The notes under the pieces were generated by a model. It worked only from the letters and a program-made list of their open reading frames with translations. It was not told where the DNA came from and did not search any database. A stretch of DNA of 58,738 nucleotides from Pseudomonadota bacterium (GTDB lineage: Bacteria > Pseudomonadota > Alphaproteobacteria > Rhizobiales > Xanthobacteraceae), in NCBI GenBank assembly GCA_003576765.1, contig QEVP01000013.1:1-58738 (forward strand), written 5' to 3'. The stretch's first letter is position 1. Each line of letters begins with the position of its first letter. The position numbers and the translations under genes are program-made. Of the stretch, positions 35,530 through 43,377 are shown piece by piece.

Positions 35530-35946
35530 ATGCGGATTTACGGACCTCACGGCACCACGCCGGCAGCGGCGCCGGGCGCGAGCCGGCGCTCGGGCGGGGC
35601 GACGTTCACCCTGCCGGACATGACGGCGGCGCCCGACAGCAAGGCGACGCTGGCGCCGCGGGCGGCCGGCGGCATCGAGACGCTGCTGGCGCTGCAGGGC
35701 ATCGGCGGCGAGGATGCGGCCGAGCGGCGCCGCCGCTCGGTGCGGCACGGCCGCAGCGCCCTCGATGCGCTCGACGACCTCAAGCTCGGCCTGTTGTCCG
35801 GGTCGCTCGACAGCGCCACCGTGTCGCGCCTGAAGACCGCCGCGACCGATCTCAAGGCCGCCTCCGGCGATCCCGGTCTCGATGCGGTGCTGGCCGAGAT
35901 CGAGCTGCGCGTCGAGGTCGAACTGGCGAAAGCCGCGCGGTTCTAG
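35530..35946 (+). CDS. fliX: Flagellar assembly regulator FliX
   Basis: FliX couples completion of the early basal body to FlbD-dependent sigma-54 transcription in Caulobacter. The 138-residue protein begins MRIYGPHGT and has a flexible N-terminal half. The conserved helical C-terminal half includes GGIETLLALQGI, RHGRSALDALDDLKLGLLSG and LAEIELRVEVELAKAARF. The ATG at 35530 follows GGGAGAG. It is divergent from flgI, as in Caulobacter. Its presence predicts an FlbD-like activator elsewhere in the genome. Confidence 0.9.
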   Translation: MRIYGPHGTTPAAAPGASRRSGGATFTLPDMTAAPDSKATLAPRAAGGIETLLALQGIGGEDAAERRRRSVRHGRSALDALDDLKLGLLSGSLDSATVSRLKTAATDLKAASGDPGLDAVLAEIELRVEVELAKAARF

Positions 35947-36010
35947 ATCACATCTTCGGTGGGCCCGCCGGTTCCGCCCGGATAACCGGGGCGCAGCCGG
36001 CGCCCCGATA

Positions 36011-36039
36011 TTGTCTGTCACAACCCCAGGCTATATAAG
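36011..36039 (+). promoter_or_regulatory. Sigma-70-type promoter of dksA
   Basis: TTGTCT (36011-36016) and TATAAG (36034-36039) are separated by 17 bases and lie 56 bases upstream of the proposed dksA start. Both elements stand out in the GC-rich context. Confidence 0.6.
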
Positions 36040-36094
36040 CTGCGCGCGCGGCCGGAACCGCCGGCCCGCCTCACGCGGAGCATATGGTACGGCC

Positions 36095-36505
36095 TTGGAA
36101 AAACTGAAGAACTATCGGCCTTCCGAGAAAGAGCCGTTTATGAACGAGCGCCAGCGCGAGTATTTCCGCGCCAAGCTCCTTGCATGGAAAGAAGACATCC
36201 TGAGAGAGGCGAAGCTGACGCTGCAGCAGCTTCAGGAAGAAAACGTCAATCACCCTGACCTGGCCGATCGCGCATCGTCCGAGACCGATCGCGCCATCGA
36301 GCTTCGCGCCCGCGACCGTCAGCGCAAGCTGATCGCCAAGATCGACGCCGCCTTGCAGCGCATCGAGGACAACACCTACGGCTACTGCGAGGAAACCGGC
36401 GAGCCGATCTCGCTGAAGCGCCTCGAAGCGCGCCCCATCGCCACGCTGTCGGTCGAAGCGCAGGAGCGCCACGAACGCCGCGAGAAGGTCTATCGCGACG
36501 AGTAA
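36095..36505 (+). CDS. dksA: RNA polymerase-binding transcription factor DksA
   Basis: DksA binds the RNA polymerase secondary channel and works with ppGpp on stable RNA and other promoters. The product (136 residues from TTG 36095) has the coiled-coil tip region (PDLADRASSETDRAIELRAR). The C-terminal zinc-finger region reads YGYCEETGEPISLKRLEARP; only one cysteine of the zinc site remains, as in the cysteine-poor alphaproteobacterial DksA proteins. The start is uncertain: no in-frame ATG lies before MNERQ (36140), although upstream residues EKLKNYRPSEKEPF look conserved, so a TTG or the ACG at 36089 must be used. Confidence 0.93.
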   Translation: MEKLKNYRPSEKEPFMNERQREYFRAKLLAWKEDILREAKLTLQQLQEENVNHPDLADRASSETDRAIELRARDRQRKLIAKIDAALQRIEDNTYGYCEETGEPISLKRLEARPIATLSVEAQERHERREKVYRDE

Positions 36506-36528
36506 GAGGGCCCTGACGTAAAACGGAA

Positions 36529-36561
36529 GCAGCCTCCGGCAGGGGAGCTACCGGAGGCTGC
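36529..36561. terminator. Hairpin between the convergent genes dksA and flgH
   Basis: A perfect 11-bp stem GCAGCCTCCGG/CCGGAGGCTGC with an 11-base loop lies 24 bases past the dksA stop. No T-run follows, but its strength and position between convergent genes fit transcript ending. Confidence 0.65.
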
Positions 36562-36659
36562 GTCGTGAACATCCGTGTGCGCCTTGAGTTCGCAACCCGG
36601 ATGTGGGAGCTCGGGTCAGGCGGCGCGGAACGCCGCCGTCACGATCATGATGGCATCGC

Positions 36660-37418
36660 TCAGAACGGCAGCAGGATGTCGAGCACCTGCTGGCCGTAGC
36701 GCGGCTGCTGCACGTCGGTGATCTGGCCGCGGCCGCCGTAGGCGATGCGGGCCTGCGCGATCTTGCTGGAGTCGATGGTGTTGTCGCTCTGGATGTCTTC
36801 CGGCCGCACGATGCCGGCGACGATCAGTTCGCGCACCTCGAAATTGACACGCACTTCCTGCTTGCCTTCGACCACCAGATTGCCGTTGGGCAGCACCTGC
36901 GTCACCACCGCGGCGACGCTGGTCTGCAATGCTTCCTGGCGCTGCACCGAGCCCTTGCCTTCGCTGGCGGCGGTGGAATCGACGTCGAGGATGCTGCCCG
37001 GCACGGCCAGCGCCGCGCTGCCGGTCAATAGCTTGCTGCCGACGAAATCGTTGAGCGAGGAATCTTCCTTGTTGGTGCGGCTGCGCTGGGTCTGGTTGGC
37101 GATGTTGGCGCGGTCGGTGAAGTTCACCGTGACGGTGAGGATGTCGCCGACCTGATGGGCGCGCTGATCCTTGAAGAAGGCGCGCGAGCCGTTACGCCAC
37201 AGCGAGTTCGGGCTGTACGAGGCGGCGATCGGCGCCGGCATCGGCATCTGCACCGGCTTGTAGCCCGGCTGTGCCGTCGGGTTCTCGATGGCCGTCAGCG
37301 CCGGCCGCTCGCCGATATTGGTGAGACGGTCGATCGAGGAGCAACCGCCGGCGCTGAAGCCGATGGCGATGAGCGCGGCGACAAGGGCGGGGCGGCGAAG
37401 GCTGGCGGATGCGGACAT
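36660..37418 (-). CDS. flgH: Flagellar L-ring lipoprotein FlgH
   Basis: FlgH forms the outer-membrane ring of the basal body. The 252-residue protein has a lipoprotein signal with the modified cysteine at C26 (SAGGC). Family blocks follow: SLWRNGSRAFFKDQRAHQVG, DILTVTVNFTDRANIANQTQ, VVTQVLPNGNLVVEGKQEV and IVRPEDIQSDNTI. It is the last gene of the flgF-flgG-flgA-flgH unit and starts four bases after the flgA stop. Confidence 0.97.
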   Translation of the reverse strand: MSASASLRRPALVAALIAIGFSAGGCSSIDRLTNIGERPALTAIENPTAQPGYKPVQMPMPAPIAASYSPNSLWRNGSRAFFKDQRAHQVGDILTVTVNFTDRANIANQTQRSRTNKEDSSLNDFVGSKLLTGSAALAVPGSILDVDSTAASEGKGSVQRQEALQTSVAAVVTQVLPNGNLVVEGKQEVRVNFEVRELIVAGIVRPEDIQSDNTIDSSKIAQARIAYGGRGQITDVQQPRYGQQVLDILLPF

Positions 37419-37422
37419 GGCG

Positions 37423-38415
37423 TTACTCGGCGTTGAGAAGGGCGGTGCGCGCGGCAGCCGGGATGAGGCGCGGCGCGGCGGGAGTGGCGGCGACCTGGCC
37501 GGTGCCGACGACGACGCCCTGCACCTCGCGCTTGGATTGCAGGTTGAGCACGGTGACGGTGTCGCCTTCGGTGCCGCTGTCCAGCGCCTTGGCGCGGATG
37601 GTGAGGGTGATGCCGGCGCTGTGGTACACCAGCGTCACGCTCTGGCCGCGCTGAACCAGGTCGGGCTTGGTGAGGTCCGCCATCCGCAGCACCGCGCCGG
37701 CGCGCAGGCTGCGTTTCATCTGCATGCCGACGGCGGGGGCGCGGTCGAGCGGGGCGGTGCCGACCTCGGCGCGCGGCCGGCGTTCGAGCGCGACGTCCGA
37801 TGCCTTGAGGATATCGCCGCGCTCGATGTCGCGGGTCACGGTCGCGGTCTCGACCATTTCGACGGCGGCGCCGGTGAAGCGCAGCCGCGCCGGCACGGCG
37901 CCGGGGCTGCCTGCGATCTCGAGGCTGGCGTCGAAGCGACGGCGGGTGGCGTCGAAGCGCACGGTGGTGGCTTTGAGGCTGCCGTTGTAGCCGGCATCGA
38001 GCGTGATGGTGTCGGGCGCGCGGTCGAAGGTGACGGCGAGGTCGCGCGCATCGCCAATCCCGTGGCGCCCCGCCAGCGCCTGCGCGATCGCCGTTTCGAT
38101 CTCGGCGCGGGTGACGAGGCGGGCGGCGCGAGTCACTTCGACTTCGCCGAGGTCGCGGGTGTCGAGGCCGACCACCTGATGGGCGCGCAGCGTCGCGACC
38201 ACGTCGGCGACAGCGAGCCGGCCGGTGGTGCCGAGGTCGGGCGCGCGGTAGATGGCAATGGCGGCGGCCTCGCCGGCGTTCTCCACCATGTCGCCGATGC
38301 GGACCACCTCGCCCGAGACGGTGACGTGAGCGCGCAGCGTCGGTGCGGCGAACTGCGCATTTGCCGCAAGCGTGCCGGCGATGAGGCCGAGTGCGGCGAG
38401 GAGCGGGCGGATCAT
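37423..38415 (-). CDS. flgA: Flagellar basal body P-ring formation chaperone FlgA
   Basis: FlgA is a periplasmic chaperone for P-ring assembly by FlgI. The 330-residue protein has a signal peptide (MIRPLLAALGLIAGTLAANA). An extended N-terminal region precedes the SAF domain (ETATVTRDIERGDILKASDV, then RAGAVLRMADLTKPDLVQRG and VQGVVVGTGQV). It is longer than enteric FlgA (about 219), which is usual in alphaproteobacteria. The ATG at 38415 has an AAAGGG ribosome site. A family A repeat separates it from flgG. Confidence 0.93.
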   Translation of the reverse strand: MIRPLLAALGLIAGTLAANAQFAAPTLRAHVTVSGEVVRIGDMVENAGEAAAIAIYRAPDLGTTGRLAVADVVATLRAHQVVGLDTRDLGEVEVTRAARLVTRAEIETAIAQALAGRHGIGDARDLAVTFDRAPDTITLDAGYNGSLKATTVRFDATRRRFDASLEIAGSPGAVPARLRFTGAAVEMVETATVTRDIERGDILKASDVALERRPRAEVGTAPLDRAPAVGMQMKRSLRAGAVLRMADLTKPDLVQRGQSVTLVYHSAGITLTIRAKALDSGTEGDTVTVLNLQSKREVQGVVVGTGQVAATPAAPRLIPAAARTALLNAE

Positions 38416-38433
38416 GGTGGACCCTTTCGATGA

Positions 38434-38482
38434 ACGCATGGTCTGGTCGCAGAATCGGTGTTCGCTTTTCGGGCTCATGCGC
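38434..38482. repeat. Palindromic repeat, family A, copy 4 (diverged)
   Basis: Read on the minus strand it is GCGCATGAGCCCGAAAAGCG ... ACCATGCG, clearly related to the other family A copies but more diverged. It starts within the flgG stop codon region (TAG then CGCATGAG) and fills the gap between flgG and flgA. Confidence 0.7.
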
Positions 38483-39270
38483 TAGCGGAACAGGTTGGCG
38501 GTGGACTGCATCATCTGGTCGGCGGCGCTGATCACCTTGGCGTTCATCTCGTAAGCGCGCTGCGCGGCAATGAGGTCGGAGATTTCGGACACCACTTCCA
38601 CGTTGGCCTGTTCGAGATTGCCCTGCTGCATGTCGCCAAAGCCATCGAGGTTGGCGACGCCGTCCTGCGGCGGGCCGGACGCCGGCGTCTCGGTGAACAG
38701 GTTGTCGCCGATCGGTTGCAACCCTGCCTTGTTGACGAAGCGCGTCAGCCCGATCTGGCCCAGCACGGTCGGCGTGGTCGAGCCGGGCACGTTGACCGAC
38801 ACCTGGCCTTGCGCGTTGATGGTGATGCCGGAGGCGTTTTGCGGAATGGTGATGGTCGGCTGCAACAGGTTGCCCTGCGCGTTGACGACGCGCCCCTGCG
38901 CGTCCATCTGGAACGAGCCGTCGCGGGTGTAGGTATAGGTGCCGTCCGGCATCTGGATCTTGAAGTAGCCTTCGCCGCGGATCGCGATATCGAGATCGTT
39001 GCCGGTCGGCGACAGCGTGCCTTGCGTCATCAGCCGCGGCGTGCCGACGGTCTTGACGCCGCCGCCGATATCGATGCCGACCGGCAGGATCGTGCCCTGG
39101 TCGGAGGCTTGCGCGCCGACGCGGCGGACATGCTGGTAGATCAGGTCCTGAAACGCCGCGCGCTGCTTCTTGTAGCCGGTGGTACGCAAGTTGGCGATGT
39201 TGTTGGAAATGACCTGAACGTTCAGCTCCTGAGCCGCCATTCCGGTCGCGGACGTATAAAGGGCGCGCAT
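38482..39270 (-). CDS. flgG: Flagellar distal rod protein FlgG
   Basis: The 262-residue rod protein has the N-terminal motif ALYTSATGMAAQELNVQVIS and NNIANLRTTGYKKQRAAFQD. The core reads GNDLDIAIRGEGYFKIQMPD, and the C-terminal helix is AYEMNAKVISAADQMMQSTA. These are standard for FlgG, the distal rod built before the hook. It starts 12 bases after flgF stops. Its TAG stop codon is joined to a family A repeat. Confidence 0.98.
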   Translation of the reverse strand: MRALYTSATGMAAQELNVQVISNNIANLRTTGYKKQRAAFQDLIYQHVRRVGAQASDQGTILPVGIDIGGGVKTVGTPRLMTQGTLSPTGNDLDIAIRGEGYFKIQMPDGTYTYTRDGSFQMDAQGRVVNAQGNLLQPTITIPQNASGITINAQGQVSVNVPGSTTPTVLGQIGLTRFVNKAGLQPIGDNLFTETPASGPPQDGVANLDGFGDMQQGNLEQANVEVVSEISDLIAAQRAYEMNAKVISAADQMMQSTANLFR

Positions 39271-39282
39271 GGTCGGTCTCCT

Positions 39283-40050
39283 TTAAGCCGGCACGTCGGC
39301 CAGTCGTTCGATCGCCGAGCGGCGCAGGTCGCTCTGCTGTTGCAGCATGGTGGCGACCTGACCGTAGGCGCGGGTGACGCCGATCATCCGGCTCATCTCG
39401 GCCACCGCGTTGACGTTCGACTTCTCGATAAAACCCTGGCGCACCTGCGCCTTGGTGTCGGCCTGCGCCGTGACGCCGGGGCCGGCGGCGAACAGGTTGG
39501 CGCCTTCCTTCGTGAGCGCCTGCGCGTCGGCGAAGCCGACCAGGCGCAGCTTGCCGCGGATCGAGTCGGCCAGCGTGTTGTTGCCTTCGAGCACGGTGAC
39601 GGTGCCGTCCGGGCTGATGGTGATGTCGCGGTCGGTCTGCTGGAACACGATCGGCCCGTTGGTGCCGAGCACCGGGTGGCCGGCGGCGGTGACGAGCTGG
39701 CCGCGCTCGTTGATCTGCAAGCCGCCGTCGCGGGTGTAGCGCTCGCCAGCCGGCGTCTGCACGGCAAGAAACGCGCCGCCATCGACGGCGACGTCGAGCG
39801 GATTGCCGGTCGGCTGCAACGGCCCTTGCGTGAAGTCGCGATAGGTGGCGCGGTCGTTGACGAAGCTGACGCGGCGGTCGCGGCCGACGAAATGCTCGTC
39901 GCGCGCCACCGGCATCAGATATTCCTCGAACAGCGACTTGTCGGCCTTGAAGCCGGTCGTGTTGACGTTGGCGACGTTGTTGGCGACGACGTCCAGCTCG
40001 CGCTGCAACATCATCTGCCGCGACAATCCGATGAGGAGGGCGTTCTCCAT
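39283..40050 (-). CDS. flgF: Flagellar proximal rod protein FlgF
   Basis: This 255-residue rod protein has the rod-hook N-terminus (MENALLIGLSRQMMLQRELD, NVNTTGFKADKSLFEEYL), the FlgF-type core GNPLDVAVDGGAFLAVQTP, and the C-terminal helix RAYGQVATMLQQQSDLRRSA. The ATG at 40050 follows AGGGGAG; the longer frame upstream lacks conserved sequence. It heads the leftward unit flgF-flgG-flgA-flgH and has a sigma-54 promoter about 105 bases upstream. Confidence 0.97.
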   Translation of the reverse strand: MENALLIGLSRQMMLQRELDVVANNVANVNTTGFKADKSLFEEYLMPVARDEHFVGRDRRVSFVNDRATYRDFTQGPLQPTGNPLDVAVDGGAFLAVQTPAGERYTRDGGLQINERGQLVTAAGHPVLGTNGPIVFQQTDRDITISPDGTVTVLEGNNTLADSIRGKLRLVGFADAQALTKEGANLFAAGPGVTAQADTKAQVRQGFIEKSNVNAVAEMSRMIGVTRAYGQVATMLQQQSDLRRSAIERLADVPA

Positions 40051-40154
40051 CGGTGGTTCTCCCCTGATGAGGCGCCGCCCGGCTCTCCCAAGCCTGAAGG
40101 CGCTTCGCGAGCCTGACCGGTTCTCCCAAACCGGAGGGGCTCGCCGATCTCTCA

Positions 40155-40171
40155 AGCGAGGACCGTGCCAA
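40155..40171 (-). promoter_or_regulatory. Sigma-54 promoter of flgF
   Basis: The minus-strand sequence TTGGCACGGTCCTCGCT keeps the -24 GG and -12 GC ten bases apart and differs from the consensus by one base in the -12 part. This is the same change as at flgI. It ends 105 bases upstream of the flgF ATG. Confidence 0.75.
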
Positions 40172-40224
40172 CTTATGTTTTCTATAATTTTCAATATCTT
40201 GGCCGATTTACCGGGGGCGCCGCT

Positions 40225-40236
40225 GCCCGGCAGAAA
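40225..40236. promoter_or_regulatory. FlbD/ftr-like enhancer motif 1, flgF-fliL region
   Basis: GCCCGGCAGAAA, centred about 70 bases upstream of the flgF sigma-54 element. It matches the motif between flgI and fliX. Confidence 0.5.
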
Positions 40237-40255
40237 GGAATTGTTGACCATGATT

Positions 40256-40267
40256 GCCCGGCAATTT
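40256..40267. promoter_or_regulatory. FlbD/ftr-like enhancer motif 2, flgF-fliL region
   Basis: GCCCGGCAATTT, 31 bases from motif 1, so on the same face of the helix (about three turns). It lies just upstream of the CtrA-like half site of fliL. Confidence 0.5.
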
Positions 40268-40288
40268 TTTCCCAGTCGAACGACCGTG

Positions 40289-40305
40289 GAAAGGTTCCGT
40301 TAACC
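40289..40305 (+). promoter_or_regulatory. CtrA-type half box upstream of fliL
   Basis: GAAA-N7-TTAACC has a perfect downstream half and a weak upstream half, 118 bases before the fliL ATG. It is weaker than the flgB and fliX sites. Confidence 0.35.
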
Positions 40306-40422
40306 ATTGCGGCCCTAGCGTCGCCGGACTGAGGGCGCAGGTTGCGCCGGGGGCATCGTATCGCGTCATAACGCCTGTTCGGCCGCATCCCTGCCCGTCC
40401 TGTTGTTCAGGCGGAGCACGCG

Positions 40423-40926
40423 ATGGCAGACAACGACCAGACCGACGAGGGTGCGGCGGACGCTGCGGCCGCGGGCGACGCGCAACCTAAGAAGAAGTCG
40501 CGGCGCTGGCTTTTGATCGCGCTCGCCGCGGTGGTGCTCGCCGCGGCCGGTGGCGGCGGATACGTTTTTCTGTTCAAGCATGGCGGCGAGCAGCACGCCA
40601 AGGCCAAGCCGGTGCCGCCGCCGGTGTTCGTCGAGGTGCCGGAGGTGCTGGTCAACCTCGCCGGCGCGGCCGGCGAGCGGGTGCAGTACCTCAAGGTCAA
40701 AGCCGTGCTGGAAGTGAAGGACGCGCCGCAAGGCGAAAAGGTCAAGCCGGTGCTGCCGCGCATCGTCGATCTGTTCCAGACCTACTTGCGCGAACTGCGC
40801 CCCTCCGACCTGCACGGCTCGATGGGCCTGTTCCGGCTCAAGGAGGAATTGACGCGCCGCGTCAACGCCGCGACCGCGCCGGGCGAGGTCTCCGCCGTCC
40901 TGTTCAAGGAAGTGGTCATTCAGTGA
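40423..40926 (+). CDS. fliL: Flagellar basal body-associated protein FliL
   Basis: This 167-residue single-pass protein has a cytosolic N-terminus with a KKKSRR patch, a membrane helix (WLLIALAAVVLAAAGGGGYV), and a periplasmic FliL domain (EVPEVLVNLAGAAGERVQYL to VNAATAPGEVSAVLFKEVVI). FliL surrounds the stator units and supports torque. It heads the rightward unit fliL-fliM-DUF6468-motE. Confidence 0.95.
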   Translation: MADNDQTDEGAADAAAAGDAQPKKKSRRWLLIALAAVVLAAAGGGGYVFLFKHGGEQHAKAKPVPPPVFVEVPEVLVNLAGAAGERVQYLKVKAVLEVKDAPQGEKVKPVLPRIVDLFQTYLRELRPSDLHGSMGLFRLKEELTRRVNAATAPGEVSAVLFKEVVIQ

Positions 40927-40944
40927 GGCAACGGGTGTCGCATC

Positions 40945-42138
40945 ATGCCGTCGGATGAACCTGTCGATCAGGACGCCATTGCCGCCGAGTGGGAAGCCTC
41001 GCTCGGGGCCGACGGCGCCGAGAGCGCTGCCGCGGACGATTCCGAGAACGAACTGACCGAGACCATGGCCCAGCAATGGGCGGCGATGGTCGAGGGCGTC
41101 GGCAACTCTCCGGTCGCCAACGGCGAGCGGGTGCTGTCGCAGGAGGAAATCGACAACCTGCTCGGCTTCAGCGTCGGCGAGGTCAATCTCGAGGACCATT
41201 CCGGCATCCGTGCCATCATCGATTCGGCGATGGTGTCGTACGAGCGGCTGCCGATGCTGGAGATCGTGTTCGACCGCCTGGTCCGGCTGTTGACCACGTC
41301 GTTGCGCAACTTCACCTCCGACAATGTCGAAGTGTCGCTCGATCGCATCACGTCGGTCCGCTTCGGCGACTACATGAACTCGATTCCGCTGCCGGCGGTG
41401 CTGTCGGTGTTCAAGGCCGAGGAGTGGGAGAATTTTGGGCTCGCCACCGTCGATTCCAGCCTGATCTATTCGATGATCGATGTGCTGCTCGGCGGCCGGC
41501 GCGGCGCCGCGGCGCTGCGTATCGAGGGCCGGCCGTACACCACGATCGAGACCAACCTGGTCAAGCGCCTGATCGAGGTGGTGCTGTCCGACACCGAGCA
41601 GGCGTTCCGGCCGCTGTCGCAGGTGACGCTGACCATCGACCGGCTGGAGACCAACCCGCGCTTTGCCGCGATCTCGCGCCCGGCCCATGCCGCGATCCTG
41701 GTGCGACTGCGGGTCGACATGGAGGACCGCGGCGGCAACGTCGAACTGCTGTTGCCCTACGCGACCATCGAACCGATCCGCAACGTGCTGTTGCAGATGT
41801 TCATGGGCGAGAAATTCGGCCGCGATCCGATCTGGGAAAGCCATCTCGCCACCGAGATCGCCAACGCCCGGATCGCGGTCGATGCGCTGCTCTACGAATC
41901 CCACATTCCGCTGCGGCAACTGATGGATCTCAAGGTCGGCGACACGCTGCCGCTCGGGCTGCGGCCCGACGCGCCGGTCACGGTGCGCTGCGGCCGCGTC
42001 ACGCTGACGGAAGGCCGCATGGGCCGGGTCGGCGACCGCGTCGCCATTCGCGTCACCCGGCCGTTGCGCAAACCGACCACGACCTACGCGATGTTCGAGC
42101 GGGCGGACGAGCAAACCAAGATGATGGAGGCACAATGA
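40945..42138 (+). CDS. fliM: Flagellar motor switch protein FliM
   Basis: FliM forms the middle of the C-ring and binds CheY-P. The 397-residue product has an acidic N-terminal segment and then LSQEEIDNLLGF. The CheC-like middle domain includes LPMLEIVFDRLVRLLTTSLR, SLIYSMIDVLLGGRRG and RPYTTIETNLVKRLIEVVLS. The C-terminal SpoA domain is HIPLRQLMDLKVGDTLPLGL. The N-terminal CheY-binding motif is less evident than in enteric FliM. Its stop overlaps the next start in ATGA. Confidence 0.97.
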   Translation: MPSDEPVDQDAIAAEWEASLGADGAESAAADDSENELTETMAQQWAAMVEGVGNSPVANGERVLSQEEIDNLLGFSVGEVNLEDHSGIRAIIDSAMVSYERLPMLEIVFDRLVRLLTTSLRNFTSDNVEVSLDRITSVRFGDYMNSIPLPAVLSVFKAEEWENFGLATVDSSLIYSMIDVLLGGRRGAAALRIEGRPYTTIETNLVKRLIEVVLSDTEQAFRPLSQVTLTIDRLETNPRFAAISRPAHAAILVRLRVDMEDRGGNVELLLPYATIEPIRNVLLQMFMGEKFGRDPIWESHLATEIANARIAVDALLYESHIPLRQLMDLKVGDTLPLGLRPDAPVTVRCGRVTLTEGRMGRVGDRVAIRVTRPLRKPTTTYAMFERADEQTKMMEAQ

Positions 42139-42614
42139 ACCCGATTGTCGGACTGGCGGTCGAGGGGGTCGTTGCAGTGCTGCTGGTTGCGACCATCGGC
42201 TACTGCACCGTGCTCAACAGGCGGCTCAAGCGGCTCAAGGCCGACGAGCATTCGCTCAAGGCGACGATCGCCGAGCTGATCACCGCGACCGAGATTGCCG
42301 AGCGCGCCATCGGCGGGCTGAAGCTCACGGTGCGCGACTGCAACGAGAACCTCGGCAGCCAGATGGCCGCCGCCGTGGAGATGACCGAGCGCTTGCAGAC
42401 GCAGATCGATCTCGGCAACGACGTGGTGCGGCGCGTGGCGCGCATCGCGCAGGTCGGGCGCGGCGCGCCGACCCCTGCCGGCGTGGCCGGGTCGGCCGGC
42501 GCGGAGCTTGCCACAGCCGCGCCGGAGCGGCCGAAGTCGGTCGCCGCCCGCACCCTTGCCGAGGCCGCGCAAGCCTTTGTCGCCCGCAAGAAGGCCGCCG
42601 GTCTCGCCGCATGA
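42135..42614 (+). CDS. DUF6468 family protein of the flagellar operon
   Basis: This 159-residue protein has one N-terminal membrane helix (VGLAVEGVVAVLLVATIGYC). A coiled-coil region (RRLKRLKADEHSLKATIAEL onward) and an Ala-rich tail follow. It is found between fliM and motE in several alphaproteobacteria, and the role is unknown. Start and stop overlap fliM and motE by four bases each, so its dose is tied to theirs. A flagellar role is inferred from that coupling only. Confidence 0.75.
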   Translation: MNPIVGLAVEGVVAVLLVATIGYCTVLNRRLKRLKADEHSLKATIAELITATEIAERAIGGLKLTVRDCNENLGSQMAAAVEMTERLQTQIDLGNDVVRRVARIAQVGRGAPTPAGVAGSAGAELATAAPERPKSVAARTLAEAAQAFVARKKAAGLAA

Positions 42615-43372
42615 GCGCGTTGCGCGACATCCGGGTGCTGCCGGTGGTGTTGGCCGCCGTGGCCGGCCTTGCCGTGCTGAAGGTCGCCGGGCTGGTGGTC
42701 GACGGCAGTTATGTGCTTGGCGCCAACGCCGGGCCGCAGCCGCTGTCGTGGGCGCAGGAAAACCTCAACTACCCCTCGTCGCGCAACCGCGTCGATGCTG
42801 CCGAGGTAACCGGTTCGGTCGAGGCCAAGCCCAAGCCGGAGCCGAAGGAGGCGCCGCCCGCCGCCGCGCCGCCGGAGACCGTGGCGCCGGCGCCCGAGGC
42901 CGGTCCGTCGCCCGCCGAGCGTGCCGTGCTCGAACGCTTGCAGGAGCGCCGGCAGGAGCTTGACGCCCGCGCCCGCGAGATGGACATCCGCGAAAATCTG
43001 CTGAAGGCGGCCGAACAGCGCATCGAGGCGCGCGTCGGCGAGGTCAAGGCGATCGAGAGCCGGATCGCCGCCGCCAAATCGCAGCAGGCGGCGGAGGAAG
43101 ACGCCCGCTTCAAGGCCATCGTCACCATGTACGAAGGCATGAAGCCGAAGGACGCCGCGCGCATCTTCGACCGGCTCGACATGCCGGTGCTCATTGAAGT
43201 CGCCTCGAAAATCGCACCCCGCAAGATGGCCGACATTCTCGGCGTGATGCAGCCGGCGGCAGCCGAGCGGCTGACCGTGGAACTGGCGCGCCGCGCCGGC
43301 GCCGACAGCGGCGCCTCGATCGCGAGCCTGCCCAAGATCGAGGGCCAGCCGACGCCGCAGAGCGGTCACTGA
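42611..43372 (+). CDS. motE: MotE-family flagellar protein
   Basis: This 253-residue exported protein has an N-terminal membrane anchor (VLPVVLAAVAGLAVLKVAGL). A Pro/Ala/Lys-rich spacer is followed by a coiled coil (ERLQERRQELDARAREMDIR). The C-terminal MgtE-N-like helical domain reads FKAIVTMYEGMKPKDAARIF then DRLDMPVLIEVASKI. In Sinorhizobium MotE is a periplasmic chaperone for the motor protein MotC. No motA, motB or motC gene is in the window. Convergent with the FkbM gene, with five bases between stop codons. Confidence 0.85.
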   Translation: MSALRDIRVLPVVLAAVAGLAVLKVAGLVVDGSYVLGANAGPQPLSWAQENLNYPSSRNRVDAAEVTGSVEAKPKPEPKEAPPAAAPPETVAPAPEAGPSPAERAVLERLQERRQELDARAREMDIRENLLKAAEQRIEARVGEVKAIESRIAAAKSQQAAEEDARFKAIVTMYEGMKPKDAARIFDRLDMPVLIEVASKIAPRKMADILGVMQPAAAERLTVELARRAGADSGASIASLPKIEGQPTPQSGH

Positions 43373-43377
43373 CGTTG

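Noticed and set aside
36529..36561. Riboswitch or small RNA between dksA and flgH
   Set aside because: A single simple hairpin between convergent genes is better explained as a transcript end.
37295..40171. A 958-codon leftward open frame across flgH, flgA, flgG and flgF
   Set aside because: It runs in a different frame from four clearly identified flagellar genes and has Arg/His/Ala low-complexity composition.
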